The position numbers and the translations under genes were made by a program. From Woeseiaceae bacterium (GTDB lineage: Bacteria > Pseudomonadota > Gammaproteobacteria > Steroidobacterales > Woeseiaceae), in contig JAJFKP010000030.1 of NCBI GenBank assembly GCA_021773135.1, forward strand, positions 62,001 through 126,000: a stretch of 64,000 nucleotides of DNA, given 5' to 3'. The notes under the pieces are model-generated. The model saw only the letters and a program-made list of their open reading frames with translations. It was not told the DNA's origin and did not search any database. Below are positions 62,520 to 64,000 of the stretch, piece by piece (position 1 is the stretch's first letter; each line of letters starts with the position of its first letter).

Positions 62520-62787
62520 GATCATTCGTCCCCGCGCGCCTGAAGCGCGTCGCAGCTTCTGAAAAAGCACTGCGCCAATCATAGTGGCCGCCTGCGACCT
62601 TGAACTGTACGTAATAACGCTTATTCAGATGTGTCGTTTACGCGTCTAACTTAGTCGACTGGGGAAGAAGCGATCGAATTTCTTCATGTTATTGACGCGC
62701 GCGAATGACGCTCATCCCTTCTCCTGTACTGGAGCCGGACAAATGGATCTTGACCCTCCTGAACCTTTGTAATGAAGGAGAGTCGAT
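62520..62787. promoter_or_regulatory. divergent intergenic region between hyp and hydrogenase structural genes
   Basis: About 268 bases separate hypC from the small-subunit gene and must hold both promoters. I searched by eye for a sigma54 -24/-12 element and saw none. Near the right end AAGGAGAG (62775-62782) is the ribosome site of the small subunit. Otherwise nothing recognisable. Confidence 0.4.
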
Positions 62788-63879
62788 ATGCCAACGCCGG
62801 AAACCTTCTACGAGGTGATGCGTCAGCATGGCATCACCCGCCGCAGCTTCCTGAAATTCTGTAGTCTCACTGCCGCGGGCCTGGGACTGGGACCTGAATT
62901 CGCGGGCAAGATTGCGCATGCGCTTGAAACCAAGCCGCGCACGCCGGTCATCTGGCTGCACGGACTGGAATGCACCTGCTGTACTGAATCCTTTATTCGC
63001 TCGGGCCACCCGCTTGCGGGCGACGTCATATTGTCGATGATTTCGCTCGACTACGACGACACCCTGATGGCCGCGGCCGGGCACCAGGCAGAGGAGCTCC
63101 TTGAACAGACCATCGAAAAGTACGACGGTCAGTACATCCTCGCTTGTGAAGGCAATCCGCCCCTCAACGAGGACGGCATGTATTGCATACAGGCGGGAAA
63201 ACCCTACGTCGAGAAACTTCGGCACATGGCCGATCACTGCAAAGCCATCATCGCCTGGGGATCCTGTGCGTCGTGGGGTTGCGTCCAGGCCGCGAGACCT
63301 AACCCGACGCGGGCAACGCCGATACATAAAGTCATTCTCGACAAACCCATCGTCAAAGTACCCGGGTGCCCGCCTATTGCGGAAGTCATGACCGGCGTCC
63401 TGACGTACATGATCGCCTTCGATGAGTTGCCGGAACTCGACCGCCAGGGTCGTCCAAAGATGTTCTACAGCCAGCGCCTGCACGACAAATGCTATCGGCG
63501 CCCGCATTTCGATGCCGGACAGTTCGTCGAAAAGTTTGATGATGAAGGCGCACGCAAGGGCTACTGCCTTTATAAAGTCGGCTGCAAAGGACCGACAACG
63601 TATAACGCCTGCTCTACGGTGGAGTGGAATGGCGGTTTATCGTGGCCGGTCAAGTCCGGACACGGTTGCCTGGGCTGCGCCGAAGACAACTTCTGGGACA
63701 AGGGCTCTTTCTACAGTGCCGTTACGGATTTCGGCGTCATGGGCGGTGTGGAATCCACGGCTGACAAGATCGGTGGCGTACTCGCTGGTGCCGCCGCTAT
63801 CGGCGTAGCAGCGCACGCCGCGGCATCGGTCGTGTCACACATGAGACGCGACAAGTCAGAGGAGTCACGCCATGACTGA
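62788..63879 (+). CDS. hyaA: [NiFe]-hydrogenase small subunit, group 1d (oxygen-tolerant type)
   Basis: A 363-residue electron-transfer subunit, strongly similar to E. coli HyaA. The Tat signal RRSFLKF is at 19-25. The proximal cluster site has all six cysteines: C62, C64, C65 (ECTCCTESF), C160 and C165 ([13 protein letters not shown]) and C194 (PGCPP); C64 and C165 are the extra two that make the [4Fe-3S] cluster of oxygen-tolerant enzymes. The medial and distal cluster motifs [27 protein letters not shown] and SGHGCLGC follow. A C-terminal membrane anchor ([18 protein letters not shown]) would link to a cytochrome b not in the window. It overlaps the large subunit by 8 bases. Confidence 0.96.
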   Translation: MPTPETFYEVMRQHGITRRSFLKFCSLTAAGLGLGPEFAGKIAHALETKPRTPVIWLHGLECTCCTESFIRSGHPLAGDVILSMISLDYDDTLMAAAGHQAEELLEQTIEKYDGQYILACEGNPPLNEDGMYCIQAGKPYVEKLRHMADHCKAIIAWGSCASWGCVQAARPNPTRATPIHKVILDKPIVKVPGCPPIAEVMTGVLTYMIAFDELPELDRQGRPKMFYSQRLHDKCYRRPHFDAGQFVEKFDDEGARKGYCLYKVGCKGPTTYNACSTVEWNGGLSWPVKSGHGCLGCAEDNFWDKGSFYSAVTDFGVMGGVESTADKIGGVLAGAAAIGVAAHAAASVVSHMRRDKSEESRHD

Positions 63880-64000
63880 GGTCGTTACACCAAACGGTTT
63901 TACGTTGGACGATGCAGGCCAGCGCGTGGTCGTCGATCCGATCTGTCGTATCGAGGGTCACCTGCGCATCGAGGTCAATGTCGACGACGACAACATCATT
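63872..64000 (+). CDS. hyaB: [NiFe]-hydrogenase large subunit, 5' end only
   Basis: Only the first 43 residues lie in the window; the frame is open at the right edge. The protein starts [16 protein letters not shown] and shows [19 protein letters not shown], the [10 protein letters not shown] motif at the start of every [NiFe]-hydrogenase large subunit. The start overlaps the small-subunit end by 8 bases. It will carry the NiFe centre; the Cys motifs and protease site are outside the window. Confidence 0.93.
   Translation, partial: MTEVVTPNGFTLDDAGQRVVVDPICRIEGHLRIEVNVDDDNII

Noticed and set aside
62520-62787. Sigma54 promoter for the hydrogenase genes
   Set aside because: No GG-N10-GC element with flanking consensus was found by eye on either strand.
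62689-63507. Minus-strand open frame of 272 codons
   Set aside because: Antisense to the hydrogenase small subunit, whose cluster cysteines are all conserved.

Overview
The window looks like chromosomal DNA of a free-living, aerobic Gram-negative bacterium, most likely a gammaproteobacterium. It has many lipoprotein and Sec/Tat-exported hydrolases, a Vibrio/Shewanella-type TonB2 energising cluster, an FG-GAP propeller lipoprotein, a possible GlyGly-CTERM (rhombosortase) substrate and an oxygen-tolerant uptake hydrogenase. The combination recalls marine sediment lineages such as Woeseiaceae, but that placement is inference from gene content only. I saw no tRNA, rRNA, CRISPR array, insertion sequence or prophage. 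Coding density is high and no gene-free stretch exceeds about 300 bases.

Region 1 (1-13.7 kb): an edge-truncated outer-membrane-type CBM9-like protein; an aspartate/glutamate racemase plus D-cysteine desulfhydrase pair; a TPR lipoprotein; an exported M28 plus M24 peptidase pair; an alpha/beta hydrolase whose nucleophile Ser is Ala; a C-terminally anchored repeat protein; a second alpha/beta hydrolase; and an M20 peptidase with a DUF4440 protein. Region 2 (13.9-32.5 kb): the FG-GAP lipoprotein, an MBL-fold hydrolase, an AbgB-like M20 amidohydrolase with an exported arginase-like protein, a VOC lipoprotein, ferredoxin-NADP reductase, a DAO-family oxidase, and a peptide/D-amino-acid operon (S9 peptidase, N-acyl-D-amino-acid deacylase, M23 peptidase, GST). 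It continues with a 2OG-Fe(II) oxygenase, an ExeM-like nuclease and small genes.

Region 3 (32.6-45.3 kb): a second MBL hydrolase, an SpdH-like Tat oxidoreductase, a D-amino-acid oxidase homologue whose C-terminal motif has moved to the N-terminus (apparent circular permutation), and a compact tryptophan-tryptophylquinone amine dehydrogenase operon (heavy chain, MauE, MauD, light chain, cytochrome c). Next come an acetamidase/formamidase homologue, an M20 dipeptidase, a decayed RND-transporter fragment and glutamate dehydrogenase. Together these suggest turnover of peptides, D-amino acids, polyamines and amines, with ammonium and electrons as products.

Region 4 (45.3-55.6 kb): the TonB2-like cluster (DUF3450, TtpC-type ExbB, ExbB, ExbD, TonB, TPR), a glutamate-cysteine ligase-like enzyme divergent from a dicarboxylate/amino-acid symporter, an unusual SnoaL-AraC fusion regulator, and a kinase/ATPase. 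Region 5 (54-64 kb): hypC-hypB-hypD-hypF-hypE followed by a CPA2 antiporter and the kinase on the minus strand, divergent from the small and (truncated) large subunits of a group 1d-type [NiFe] hydrogenase carrying the six-cysteine proximal-cluster signature of oxygen tolerance.
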